From NCBI GenBank assembly GCA_946482365.1, contig CAMLQY010000014.1, positions 1-46,021 of the forward strand: a stretch of 46,021 bases of DNA, given 5' to 3'. The DNA is from an uncultured Actinomycetes bacterium. GTDB taxonomy: Bacteria > Actinomycetota > Thermoleophilia > Solirubrobacterales > 70-9. The notes below the pieces were generated by a model. It was not told the DNA's origin. It did not search any database and worked only from the letters and a program-made list of their open reading frames with translations. The stretch's first letter is position 1; every line of letters begins with the position of its first letter. Positions 21,943 to 28,354 of the stretch are shown in pieces. The translations under genes and the position numbers were made by a program.

Positions 21943-22556
21943 GCGCCGCCGAGCTTCGCCCCGAGTGGGTCTGCGGCGGGTGTGGGGTCCGCTGCTACAA
22001 GGCGACGGGCGAGCCGTTCCCACGCCCTGAGGGCTGGGCCGGTGACCTCTGCACCGCGTGCGCGCGCAAGGTCGAGGAGCCAGAGGAGCGCGCCCGCCGA
22101 CTCCTGCTCGACGGCGCGATTGCGAACAGGGTCCACAAGCTCTGCCGCCCCATGAGCATGAGGGAGGTCAGCGCCCTCCGCGACGAGCTGATCGAGTCGG
22201 GCGAGCTGTCCCTGGACGAGCCGACCGCCCCGAAGGGGCCGAAGCCCAGCCCGAAGCCAAAGCCGCCGCCACGGCAGGGACCGACCGAGAAGCAGCAGCG
22301 GGCCGAAGCCGTCCTCCGTGAGGACCCGGAACTCAGCAACAAGGAAGTCGGAGCCCGCGTCGGGGTCCACAAGGGCACCGTCGCCAAGGTGCGGAAGCGG
22401 CTTGGGATCGGGGACTCCCGCGCCCTGCGCCGCGCCGCCGTCAAGCGCCTCCTTGATGCCGAGCCGACCCTGACGGACCCCGAGGTCAAGGCCCGCTTGA
22501 AGCATCCCGTCACCGGCCCGGTGATCCGCGAGGTCCGCGCTGAACTGGTCGAGTAA
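21939..22556 (+). CDS. Zinc-ribbon plus HTH DNA-binding protein
   Basis: 205 residues. The N-terminus has a zinc-ribbon-like set of Cys (VCGGCGVRCYK ... LCTACARK), then a helical region, a Pro/Lys-rich linker (KPSPKPKPPPRQ) and a C-terminal helix-turn-helix pair (LSNKEVGARVGVHKGTVAKVRKRL and a degenerate second copy). It is likely a DNA-binding regulator at the end of the coupled gene chain. Confidence 0.68.
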   Translation: MSAAELRPEWVCGGCGVRCYKATGEPFPRPEGWAGDLCTACARKVEEPEERARRLLLDGAIANRVHKLCRPMSMREVSALRDELIESGELSLDEPTAPKGPKPSPKPKPPPRQGPTEKQQRAEAVLREDPELSNKEVGARVGVHKGTVAKVRKRLGIGDSRALRRAAVKRLLDAEPTLTDPEVKARLKHPVTGPVIREVRAELVE

Positions 22557-22563
22557 CCGACCG

Positions 22564-22569
22564 TAGGAT
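22564..22569 (+). promoter_or_regulatory. -10 box TAGGAT, element promoter motif
   Basis: TAGGAT lies 7 nt before ATG 22577; its surroundings match the motif at 11861-11877 at 15 of 17 bases. A leaderless transcript is expected. Confidence 0.5.
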
Positions 22570-22576
22570 CAAACCG

Positions 22577-22942
22577 ATGAGCGCGACCGCCCTGACAGTC
22601 ATCTCCGCCGTCAGCCCGTACGGCCCGGGCCCCGGCCCCGGCGTGGCCGAGGCCGCGGCCGATGTGGCAGAAGGCAACTCCTTCGCCAACACGGGCCGCG
22701 AGTACCTCGTCGCCCGCAACGCCGACGCGGACGAAGAAGTCGGGGAAGAACTGGTGGAAGCGGAAGACCACGTGGTGACGATCAGGGGCAAGGAATTCAC
22801 GGTCCCGGTCGGAGAAAGTCTCATCATCGGGCCATTCCCGGTCTACGGCGAGTACGGCACATCGGTCACGGTGACCGCCGACGACGCGACCGTCATGCTG
22901 GCCGCGTACTCGGTGCCCGCCCGCAACACCGCGCTGCGCTAA
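22577..22942 (+). CDS. Virion decoration/head-associated-like protein
   Basis: 121 residues. A central NTGREYLVARNAD motif and an FTVPVGESLIIGPFPVYGEYG segment ending in strands (SVTVTADDATVMLAAY) resemble the small beta-sandwich proteins found beside phage major capsid genes. It is probably a capsid decoration or similar virion protein. It has its own promoter (22564). No capsid gene accompanies it. Similarity is judged by pattern, not by database comparison. Confidence 0.6.
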   Translation: MSATALTVISAVSPYGPGPGPGVAEAAADVAEGNSFANTGREYLVARNADADEEVGEELVEAEDHVVTIRGKEFTVPVGESLIIGPFPVYGEYGTSVTVTADDATVMLAAYSVPARNTALR

Positions 22943-22957
22943 CCCGCCTTCCTGTCA

Positions 22958-23000
22958 CTTAATAGGAACCCGAAAACTTTTGGGAGGCCTGGCACTACGG
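22958..23000. other. attR junction
   Basis: Element DNA with the AACCCGA arm (22967-22973) joins host DNA at TG 22981-22982. Downstream GGAG continues the host palindrome CTCC-TG-GGAG split by integration. Confidence 0.85.
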
Positions 23001-23544
23001 CTTCGACGCCGGCCCGCCGCCCTGCTCGGCAGCCGGGAACGCCGTCGGGGCAACCGTGTCGCCGGCGGCCGGGCACGGGCCGGACGGAGCGCTTGCCAGC
23101 GGCGGCGGCCTCCCGTCTTTCGTCCCGCCCGAGTTCCGGGCCCCGCTCCTGCGGTCCGCCGCCCGCTGGAACGTCTCCGCGGCCCTGCTCGCGGCGCAGC
23201 TGATGGCCGAGTCGAATTTCGACCCCTACGCGGGGTCCCCCGCCGGCGCTCAAGGCATAGCCCAGTTCATGCCGTCCACGGCGGCGGCCTACGGCCTGCG
23301 CGACCCCTACGACCCCGAGGAAGCGATCGACGCCCAGGCCCACCTGATGTCGGACCTGCTGCACCAATTCGGCTCCCCCCAGCTCGCTCTCGCCGCCTAC
23401 AACGCCGGCCCCGCCCCGGTCGAAGCCTGCGATTGCATCCCCGCCTACCCCGAGACCCAGGCCTACGTGACCCGGATCCTGGGGCTGCTCGGTGGCTCCG
23501 GCACCCTGCCCGTGCCGACCTTCGAAGTGAGGCTCGTCGCATGA
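22981..23544 (+). pseudogene. 3' part of the split TadG/M15/lytic transglycosylase gene
   Basis: The frame continues the host protein: WEAWHYGF (the M15 zinc-binding His), a linker, then a lytic transglycosylase (SLT) domain from about 23110. It has the AAQLMAESNFDPYAG catalytic Glu motif, GAQGIAQFMPSTA and LALAAYNAGP. With 263 codons on the left and 187 here, the intact protein would be ~450 residues. In the integrated state it has no start or membrane anchor, except a possible GTG at 23056 that could give a cytoplasmic SLT fragment. Excision restores the gene exactly. Confidence 0.85.
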
Positions 23545-23568
23545 CCGCCATGACCGGGCAAAGATCTA

Positions 23569-23588
23569 TACACCTCAAGGTGTACGAT
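23569..23588 (+). promoter_or_regulatory. VapB operator and -10 box
   Basis: The 16 bp dyad TACACCT-CA-AGGTGTA (23569-23584) overlaps TACGAT (23583-23588), a -10 box 6 nt before the antitoxin ATG at 23595. This is a typical autoregulated toxin-antitoxin promoter, leaderless. Confidence 0.6.
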
Positions 23589-23594
23589 GGTGCA

Positions 23595-23807
23595 ATGACG
23601 CGGACGAACATCGAGATCGACGACGTGCTGATCGATCGCGCGATGCGCCTCTATCGCCTTCGCAGCAAACGAGAGGCTGTCGATCTGGCCCTGCGCAAGC
23701 TCGTTGGTGAGCCGATGGGCCGCGAGGAGATGCTCGCGGCCGAGGGCATGGGCTGGGGGGGCGACCTCGCTGAGATCCGTTCGCCAGAAGAGATTCCTGA
23801 GCTGTGA
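23595..23807 (+). CDS. vapB: VapB-family antitoxin
   Basis: 70 residues beginning MTRTNIEIDDVLIDRAMRLY, the strand and helix of a VapB (DUF2191-type) ribbon-helix-helix, with KREAVDLALRKLV as the second helix and an acidic C-terminus (EEMLAAEGMGWGGDLAEIR) that matches VapB toxin-binding tails. It overlaps the toxin start (GTGA) and has its own operator dyad. Confidence 0.88.
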   Translation: MTRTNIEIDDVLIDRAMRLYRLRSKREAVDLALRKLVGEPMGREEMLAAEGMGWGGDLAEIRSPEEIPEL

Positions 23808-24202
23808 TCCTGGTCGACAGCTCCGCCTGGATCGAGTTTCTCCGCGCCACCGGGAGCGGGCCGCATCTGCGGCTTCGCTTGGCGCTGCAGAAGGGCGAGG
23901 CGCTGGCCTGCACCGACCCGATCCTGATGGAGATCCTTGCCGGCGCTCGCGACGATGCCGACCGCGACCGCCTGCGCCGTCTGCTGCTGGGACTCGAGTT
24001 CCTTGCGGTCGACGGGCCTGCCGATTATGAGAGCGCCGCCGAGCTTTACCGGCTTTGTCGCAGCGGGGGCGAGACCCCGCGCAAGCTGGCCGACTGCCTG
24101 ATCGCTGTTGTCGCGATTCGCAATGACGCCGAGCTGCTCTGCGAAGACGCCGACTTCGAGGCAATCGCGCGGCATGCACCTCTGCGGCTTGCGATCGGAT
24201 AG
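23804..24202 (+). CDS. vapC: VapC PIN-domain toxin
   Basis: 132 residues. MILVDSSAWIEFLR supplies the first acidic residue, PILMEILAGA the Glu, RKLADCLIAVVAI and ELLCEDADFEAI the remaining acidic positions of the PIN site. VapC toxins are ribonucleases that inhibit translation when not bound by VapB. The GTG start overlaps the antitoxin stop. Confidence 0.9.
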   Translation: MILVDSSAWIEFLRATGSGPHLRLRLALQKGEALACTDPILMEILAGARDDADRDRLRRLLLGLEFLAVDGPADYESAAELYRLCRSGGETPRKLADCLIAVVAIRNDAELLCEDADFEAIARHAPLRLAIG

Positions 24203-24213
24203 CGCGGAGCGTG

Positions 24214-24243
24214 ATGCATGTGAATGCTAGAATGCATATCGAG
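24214..24243 (+). promoter_or_regulatory. Promoter region of the second VapBC-like module
   Basis: Two ATGCAT palindromes (24214-24219 and 24232-24237) bracket the -10 box TAGAAT (24228-24233), which lies 10 nt before ATG 24244. They are likely antitoxin binding sites. Confidence 0.45.
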
Positions 24244-24507
24244 ATGCGCACGACGATCGAGCTCAGCGATCGAACCTACGCCCGTCTCAGGTCGAAGGCC
24301 GCCGAACGGGGCATGCGCGGCTTCTCGGCGATCGTCGAGGAGGCGCTGGAGCGCTTCCTCGCGCAGGGGGGCGAGGACGACCTCGCATCTGCCCTGGCGG
24401 CAGCCGAGGGAGCGTGGAGCGAGAGCGACGTCGAGGAGTGGGAGCGGGAGCGCGAGGAGGCGTGGGCGACTTGGCCGGCGGACCGGTACTCGACTCCGAC
24501 GTCTTGA
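24244..24507 (+). CDS. Ribbon-helix-helix antitoxin
   Basis: 87 residues from ATG 24244 (earlier ATGs at 24232 and 24211 are in frame; this start gives the family-typical MRTTIELSD). Strand-helix-helix DNA-binding region (residues 2-40, RTTIELSDRTYARLRSKAAE, FSAIVEEALERFL) and an acidic toxin-binding tail (SDVEEWEREREEAW). Its end overlaps the toxin gene by ~37 nt. Confidence 0.83.
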   Translation: MRTTIELSDRTYARLRSKAAERGMRGFSAIVEEALERFLAQGGEDDLASALAAAEGAWSESDVEEWEREREEAWATWPADRYSTPTS

Positions 24508-24869
24508 TCGACTACCTGCGCGGTGCCGGGCCGGGGCGCGACTTGGTCCGGGCTTTGAGCCGAGGGCCCGGGTACCGCGTGACGGCGGTGACCGCCTTCG
24601 AGCTGGCGCTTGGGCGGTCTTATCGTGAGAACCCGCGGCCGGTACACGCCCTCCTTGCGGCACCCCTGCTGATGCTGACGCGCAAAGCCGGGCTGCGAGG
24701 CGGAGCCCTACTCGGCGAGCTACGACGAGGGGGAACGGCAATCGACGTCCGCGACGCGATGCAGGCCGGCATCTGCCTCGAGACCGCCTCGATCCTGGTC
24801 ACCCGGAACGTCTCTCATTTCGAGCGCATCCCCGGCTTGCTGATCGCCCATCCGACCGAGTTGGCCTGA
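24471..24869 (+). CDS. PIN-domain toxin (VapC-like)
   Basis: 132 residues from TTG 24471, chosen because GAGGAGG lies 10 nt upstream; GTG 24462 is an alternative. VLDSDVLIDYLRG gives the catalytic Asp motif, TAFELALGR the Glu, IDVRDAMQAGICL and ILVTRNVSHFERI the C-terminal acidic and polar positions. It forms the second PIN module in a row just outside attR. Confidence 0.86.
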   Translation: MAGGPVLDSDVLIDYLRGAGPGRDLVRALSRGPGYRVTAVTAFELALGRSYRENPRPVHALLAAPLLMLTRKAGLRGGALLGELRRGGTAIDVRDAMQAGICLETASILVTRNVSHFERIPGLLIAHPTELA

Positions 24870-24920
24870 CGACGGATCGGCATGTCACCAGTCAGCGCCG
24901 GGCGGCTAGACTGCGCCGCG

Positions 24921-25394
24921 ATGGCCACGGTTGAGGTCAACGGGGTAGAGGGGATGCAGTCCCTGATCGGGCAGGAGATCGGCCCGAGCGATTGGCGCAC
25001 CGTCACCCAGGAGGACATCGACACCTTCGCCGCCCTCTCCGGCGACGACCAGTGGATCCACGTCGACGTCGAGCGCGCCAAGGCCGAGAGCCCCTTCGGC
25101 ACGACGATCGCCCACGGCAACCTGACCCTCTCCCTGGTCGACGGCTTCCGCCAGCAGCTGATCTCCTCGAGCGGCTTCACCCTCGGCGTCAACTACGGCT
25201 GGAATCGGATCAGGTTCCCTGCTCCGGTGCCGGTAGACAGCCAAGTCCGAGGTCGGGCAGAGGTTGTCTCGGTAGGTGAGAAAGGCGGCGGCTGGTATGA
25301 GGTCATCACCCGCTTCACGCTAGAGGTGGAGGGCAGCGAGAAGCCGTGCTTCGTGGGTGACAGCGTCACCCGCGTGATGGCGTCATCTGACTAG
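24921..25394 (+). CDS. MaoC-like hydratase with replaced 3' end
   Basis: 157 residues. The MaoC hot-dog signature is complete: FAALSGDDQWIHVDVERAK and FGTTIAHGNLTLSL with the catalytic D and H. The first ~94 codons match host base usage; from codon Asn95 (25203) the sequence is less GC-rich and encodes RIRFPAPVPVDSQVRG... This is a 76% identical variant of the native end still present at 26062-26253. The protein is intact and probably still hydrates enoyl-CoA-type substrates. The ATG has a TAGACT box 8 nt upstream. Confidence 0.85.
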   Translation: MATVEVNGVEGMQSLIGQEIGPSDWRTVTQEDIDTFAALSGDDQWIHVDVERAKAESPFGTTIAHGNLTLSLVDGFRQQLISSSGFTLGVNYGWNRIRFPAPVPVDSQVRGRAEVVSVGEKGGGWYEVITRFTLEVEGSEKPCFVGDSVTRVMASSD

Positions 25395-26061
25395 GACCCA
25401 GCTGGTGGATCGCCTGTCAACGCAATGGAAGGGGCCGGAAGCGATTCCGGCACGGGGCATGACCTGTGGCCATTGCGATCACTACATGTCGAGCAGTTCT
25501 GGCTTTCAGCTTTCCAACCAGGGGCAGCTTTCTAAAAAGGCATTCATATACATCTGCGCGCATTGCCGGGGGCCCAATTTTCTGATTATCGACAACGGGG
25601 ATGTCACTACCCACAGTCCTGGGACTGCGTTTGGCAATCCGGTTGAGAATGTGCCGGAGCAAGTTGCCTCCCTCTATGACGAGGCTCGAAGGTGCATGAA
25701 GGTTTCGGCCTTTACGTCCGCTGTCTTGGCCTGTCGCAAGCTATTGATGAATATCGCTGTTGCCGAGGGTGCCGACGAGGGCAAGCGGTTCATCGAGTAC
25801 GTGGAATACCTTGCGGATAATGGCTACGTTCCGCCAGGGGGCAAGGGATGGGTCGATCACATCCGGACGCAGGGCAATGAGGCAACCCATGAGATCGCGA
25901 TGAAGACGGAAGATGAGGCGAAGGATCTGATCTCTTTTGTCGAGATGCTCCTGAAGTTCATCTATGAGTTTCCAGCGCGCGTGCCTTCTGGGGCGGCAGG
26001 CTCTGAAGACAATTGATCGACGCCCCGAGCGCTATTGGCCCGAACAATTCATACAACGCCA
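25203..26061. mobile_element. 859 bp cassette: maoC 3' end replacement plus DUF4145 gene
   Basis: Both edges of this lower-GC segment map to the same codon of maoC (the Asn in GWN). The left end supplies a divergent but in-frame 3' end, then a DUF4145 gene; the displaced native 3' end resumes exactly at that codon (AAC 26062). No transposase, terminal repeats or target-site duplication is visible. The structure is that of an insertion that repairs its target. Confidence 0.65.
25405..26016 (+). CDS. DUF4145 domain protein
   Basis: 203 residues from GTG 25405 (AGGA 8 nt upstream; ATG 25459 is an alternative). Two zinc-ribbon-like knuckles (CGHCDHYM and CAHCRG) precede a helical DUF4145 region: VASLYDEARRCM, VLACRKLLMNIAV and the later IRTQGNEATHEI motif. 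DUF4145 proteins are often found with restriction or other defence genes, but the activity is unknown. Base composition is clearly lower in GC than the neighbours. Confidence 0.82.
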   Translation: MDRLSTQWKGPEAIPARGMTCGHCDHYMSSSSGFQLSNQGQLSKKAFIYICAHCRGPNFLIIDNGDVTTHSPGTAFGNPVENVPEQVASLYDEARRCMKVSAFTSAVLACRKLLMNIAVAEGADEGKRFIEYVEYLADNGYVPPGGKGWVDHIRTQGNEATHEIAMKTEDEAKDLISFVEMLLKFIYEFPARVPSGAAGSEDN

Positions 26062-26253
26062 AACAAGATCCGCTTCCCCGCCCCGGTGCCGGTGGACTCA
26101 AAGGTCCGCGCCAAAGTCGAGATCGTCTCGATCGAGGACAAGGGCGGCGGCTGGTACGAGGCAGTGACCCGCTTCACCCTCGAGGTCGAGGGCACCGAGA
26201 AGCCGTGCTTCGTGGGCGACTCGGTGACGCGGGTGATGGCACCGGCTGGTTGA
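26062..26253 (+). pseudogene. Displaced native 3' end of maoC
   Basis: 64 codons (NKIRFPAPVPVDSKVR ... GDSVTRVMAPAG) with the GC-rich codon use of the host. It aligns with the new end of the MaoC gene at 48 of 63 residues. It has no start of its own and is a remnant produced by the cassette insertion. Confidence 0.82.
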
Positions 26254-26270
26254 CGTTACGAGTCACCCCG

Positions 26271-26882
26271 TCACTCGTCGACAACGTCCAGATCAGGGGC
26301 GGCCTGGGTTGCTCCGTAGGTCTGGTTTACGCGGGCTCCGTCGATCAGGGCTTTGGTCCGAGCTGATTTCCTCTCCGGATCGCGTTCGAGCTGACGAGCA
26401 AGCGGAAAAGCGTCTCGCGCCCGCTTCGGAAAGTCATTGATCACCTTCGTATTGGGCACGCGGACGATGAACTCGGCGAGCACGCGGGAAAGCTCATTGT
26501 GAAGACGGCCGTATTTCCACCCTCTCAGCTGCTCCGCGATTGATCGCTCACGGGTGATGTGCATCATTTCTTTGTCCGTACGCCTCTTGACTTCTTTCAG
26601 GAAATCGCTGATCGGAGGTCGCAGGTCGGACCAGTCAGGGAGAAAGTCGGTGGCAACCACATCGTCAGGTCGCGGATGATCGGAGTATGCAAACTCGATC
26701 AGGCCTCGTGCGTGCAGGACGACGCTCTCCAGCAGCGCGTTTTCATCGATCTCTGGACCGGTTTGACCGGCTGCACGAAGGCCAGCGAGGCGCCTGACCG
26801 CACCTGCCATTTGCTCCATCTCGTAGAGAACGTGGTGCGAATCCTCACGCAGTTCTCTGTCACTCGGCTGTTTGCGTCGCAT
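26271..26882 (-). CDS. Uncharacterised helical protein, possibly HEPN-like
   Basis: 203 residues from ATG 26882 (TAAGCT box 7 nt upstream on the minus strand; GTG 26915 is an alternative start). It is all helical and charged (LLESVVLHARGLIEFA, MMHITRERSIAEQLRGW, RVLAEFIVRV). The helical bundle and its position beside the DUF4145 gene recall HEPN or apoptosis/abortive-infection proteins, but no diagnostic R-x4-6-H catalytic motif is certain. Lower GC than neighbours. Function unknown. Confidence 0.68.
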   Translation of the reverse strand: MRRKQPSDRELREDSHHVLYEMEQMAGAVRRLAGLRAAGQTGPEIDENALLESVVLHARGLIEFAYSDHPRPDDVVATDFLPDWSDLRPPISDFLKEVKRRTDKEMMHITRERSIAEQLRGWKYGRLHNELSRVLAEFIVRVPNTKVINDFPKRARDAFPLARQLERDPERKSARTKALIDGARVNQTYGATQAAPDLDVVDE

Positions 26883-26945
26883 TGAGTTGAGCTTAGGGCG
26901 TTGCCGGTGTTCCACATGCCGATCGAAGGGCGGCCGGTTCTGCTC

Positions 26946-27458
26946 CTACCCGAGAACTATGCGCACCGCCTCCAGCGGAACCATCAGAGTCAGCGGCTCG
27001 GTGGTCGCTGGTCTAAACCCGAAGTGCGCATTGAAGGCGGCGACTTCCTCGTCAAGGGCATGGACGAGGACGGCGCGCAGGGCGACCGAGCGGGAAGCGC
27101 GCTCGGTGCGTTGGAGGGCGTCGAGCAGGAGGCTGCGGCCCAGGCCGGCGCCTTGCGAGGAGCGGTCGACGGCGAGGCGGGCGATCAGGCAGACGGGGAT
27201 CGGGAAGTGCTTGGATGTGCCGCTCTGCACTTCGCTCGTCGCCTCGCTCTGCTCGACCTGTGAGGCGACCAGCGTGTAATAGCCGGCCACGGTTGTCTCT
27301 CCTTGTCGGCAGACCACGAAGGTGCGGGCGGTGTCGCGGCGTTGTCCCTGTCCGGCGTAAGCGCGCAGCCATCGGTCGAGCTGGTCGCGACCACACTCAA
27401 AGCGATCGACGTCGTGGTGGGCTGCGAGCGGCTCGACTGTTCCGAAGCGAGCGCTCAA
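26946..27458 (-). CDS. GNAT-type toxin (TacT/AtaT-like)
   Basis: 170 residues from TTG 27458, overlapping the antitoxin TGA (TTGA). The acetyl-CoA-binding motif QGAGLGRSLL follows the strand ARLAVD, and FNAHFGFRPA is the conserved C-terminal GNAT element. With a DUF1778 antitoxin this is a TacT/AtaT-type toxin, a class that acetylates the amino acid on charged tRNA and stops translation. Confidence 0.88.
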   Translation of the reverse strand: MSARFGTVEPLAAHHDVDRFECGRDQLDRWLRAYAGQGQRRDTARTFVVCRQGETTVAGYYTLVASQVEQSEATSEVQSGTSKHFPIPVCLIARLAVDRSSQGAGLGRSLLLDALQRTERASRSVALRAVLVHALDEEVAAFNAHFGFRPATTEPLTLMVPLEAVRIVLG

Positions 27459-27733
27459 CCGCCGAGAACGCTGGGACGCTCGGTCAAGGCGCCCAGGCCG
27501 GCCTCAAAGGAAGAGGGATCGTCCAGCGCCGCGAGAAAGCGGTCGGCCTCTTCAGGGTTGAGCGCAATGCTCGTTCGCTCAGCCAGAACCTGCTCCGCCT
27601 CGCGACGCGCCGCCTGCCGGACGAACTCGCTGAGCGTCTGGCCGCGGGCGGCGGCGGCGGCCTGCTCCAAGTCACGCTCCTCGTCCGTCATCCGGATCTC
27701 GATCCGGCGGGTTTTGGCACTTGTCGGCTCCAT
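27455..27733 (-). CDS. DUF1778 antitoxin (TacA-like)
   Basis: 92 residues from ATG 27733 (the reading frame extends upstream to 27754 but has no start support). The ribbon-helix-helix (KTRRIEIRMTDEERDLEQAA, LSEFVRQAARREAEQVL) is typical of DUF1778. The C-terminal tail (PEEADRFLAALDDP) is the toxin-neutralising segment. It binds its own promoter; a dyad lies just upstream. Confidence 0.88.
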   Translation of the reverse strand: MEPTSAKTRRIEIRMTDEERDLEQAAAAARGQTLSEFVRQAARREAEQVLAERTSIALNPEEADRFLAALDDPSSFEAGLGALTERPSVLGG

Positions 27734-27742
27734 CGCGCACAG

Positions 27743-27770
27743 AGTGTACGGCACTTGTACGGAAGTACAA
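27743..27770 (-). promoter_or_regulatory. Promoter and operator of the GNAT toxin-antitoxin operon
   Basis: On the minus strand, TTGTAC (-35) and TACACT (-10, 27743-27748) flank a 16 nt spacer. The perfect dyad TTGTAC-GGAA-GTACAA (27755-27770) covers the -35 box, so antitoxin binding would block transcription. Confidence 0.6.
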
Positions 27771-27816
27771 CGATGCGATGGCGCCCGCCGGCTGACGGGC
27801 GCCGCGACTACGCCGC

Positions 27817-28281
27817 CTATTCGACCGTCAGCGTGCCTTCCATGCCCGCTTCGCGGTGGCCGGGGACCGAGCAGAAGAAGGTGTAGGTGCCGGGTTTGAG
27901 GTTGACCGTGGTCGAGTCGGAGGCGTCGGCGATCAGTTCGGTGGCGCCGACCTCCTTGCCGCTGGAGTCTTCGATCGCGACGTCGTGGGTCAGCGACTGC
28001 GGGTTGTCGAGCTCGAGCGTCACTTTGCCGGCTTTGGTCGTGGCTTCGGTGGTCGTGTAGGCGAGGGCGCCGTCGGGGTCGGCTTCGAAGCTCAGGGTCG
28101 CACCGCCACCGCCGCCGGCTTCATTGGAGCCGCCGCCGGCGTTTTCCTGCCCTCCACCGGTTTCGGCTTCCTGGGTGGTTTCGCCGCCGCCGGTTGCCGT
28201 CGTGTCGGAGTCGTCGCCGCCGCAGGCGACGAGGGCGAACGCTGCGAGGGCGAGTGCTAGAAGTGCCGCGACCTTCTTCAT
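27817..28281 (-). CDS. Cupredoxin-domain lipoprotein
   Basis: 154 residues with a lipobox (ALVAC, Cys20), a Gly/Glu/Thr-rich linker to about residue 65, and a plastocyanin-like domain whose type 1 copper ligands are visible: His in LTHDV, then Cys, His and Met in FFCSVPGHREAGM. It should sit on the outer face of the membrane and carry electrons or bind copper. It is monocistronic, with TTCC spacing and a short 5' leader to the ATG at 28281. Confidence 0.88.
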   Translation of the reverse strand: MKKVAALLALALAAFALVACGGDDSDTTATGGGETTQEAETGGGQENAGGGSNEAGGGGGATLSFEADPDGALAYTTTEATTKAGKVTLELDNPQSLTHDVAIEDSSGKEVGATELIADASDSTTVNLKPGTYTFFCSVPGHREAGMEGTLTVE

Positions 28282-28354
28282 GACCGGGGATCCTTTCCGT
28301 CGGAGGACGAACTACGTGGGACTGTAGCTGGACGCGGGGGCGTACTTCCGCCGT

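Larger units (their letters stand above)
8336..22982. mobile_element. 14.6 kb serine-integrase element (phage-satellite or phage-plasmid-like)
   Basis: The element splits one reading frame into 7545-8333 and 22981-23544. Both junctions share TGGGA (8334-8338 and 22981-22985). Joining the outer flanks rebuilds the host sequence CTCCTGGGAG and the protein RYSWEAWHYGF. Joining the inner flanks gives an attP with AACCCGA and TCGGGTT arms placed symmetrically around TG. Inside are an integrase beside one end, regulators, a replication helicase with a repeat array, a tyrosine recombinase, and mostly co-directional small genes, some phage-like. No full capsid, packaging or tail set is present. Exact ends are uncertain by about 2 bp because of the shared core. 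Confidence 0.92.

Noticed and set aside
24921..26253. Simple tandem duplication of maoC
   Set aside because: Only the 3' part is duplicated, the two borders meet at one codon, and an unrelated lower-GC gene lies between the copies.
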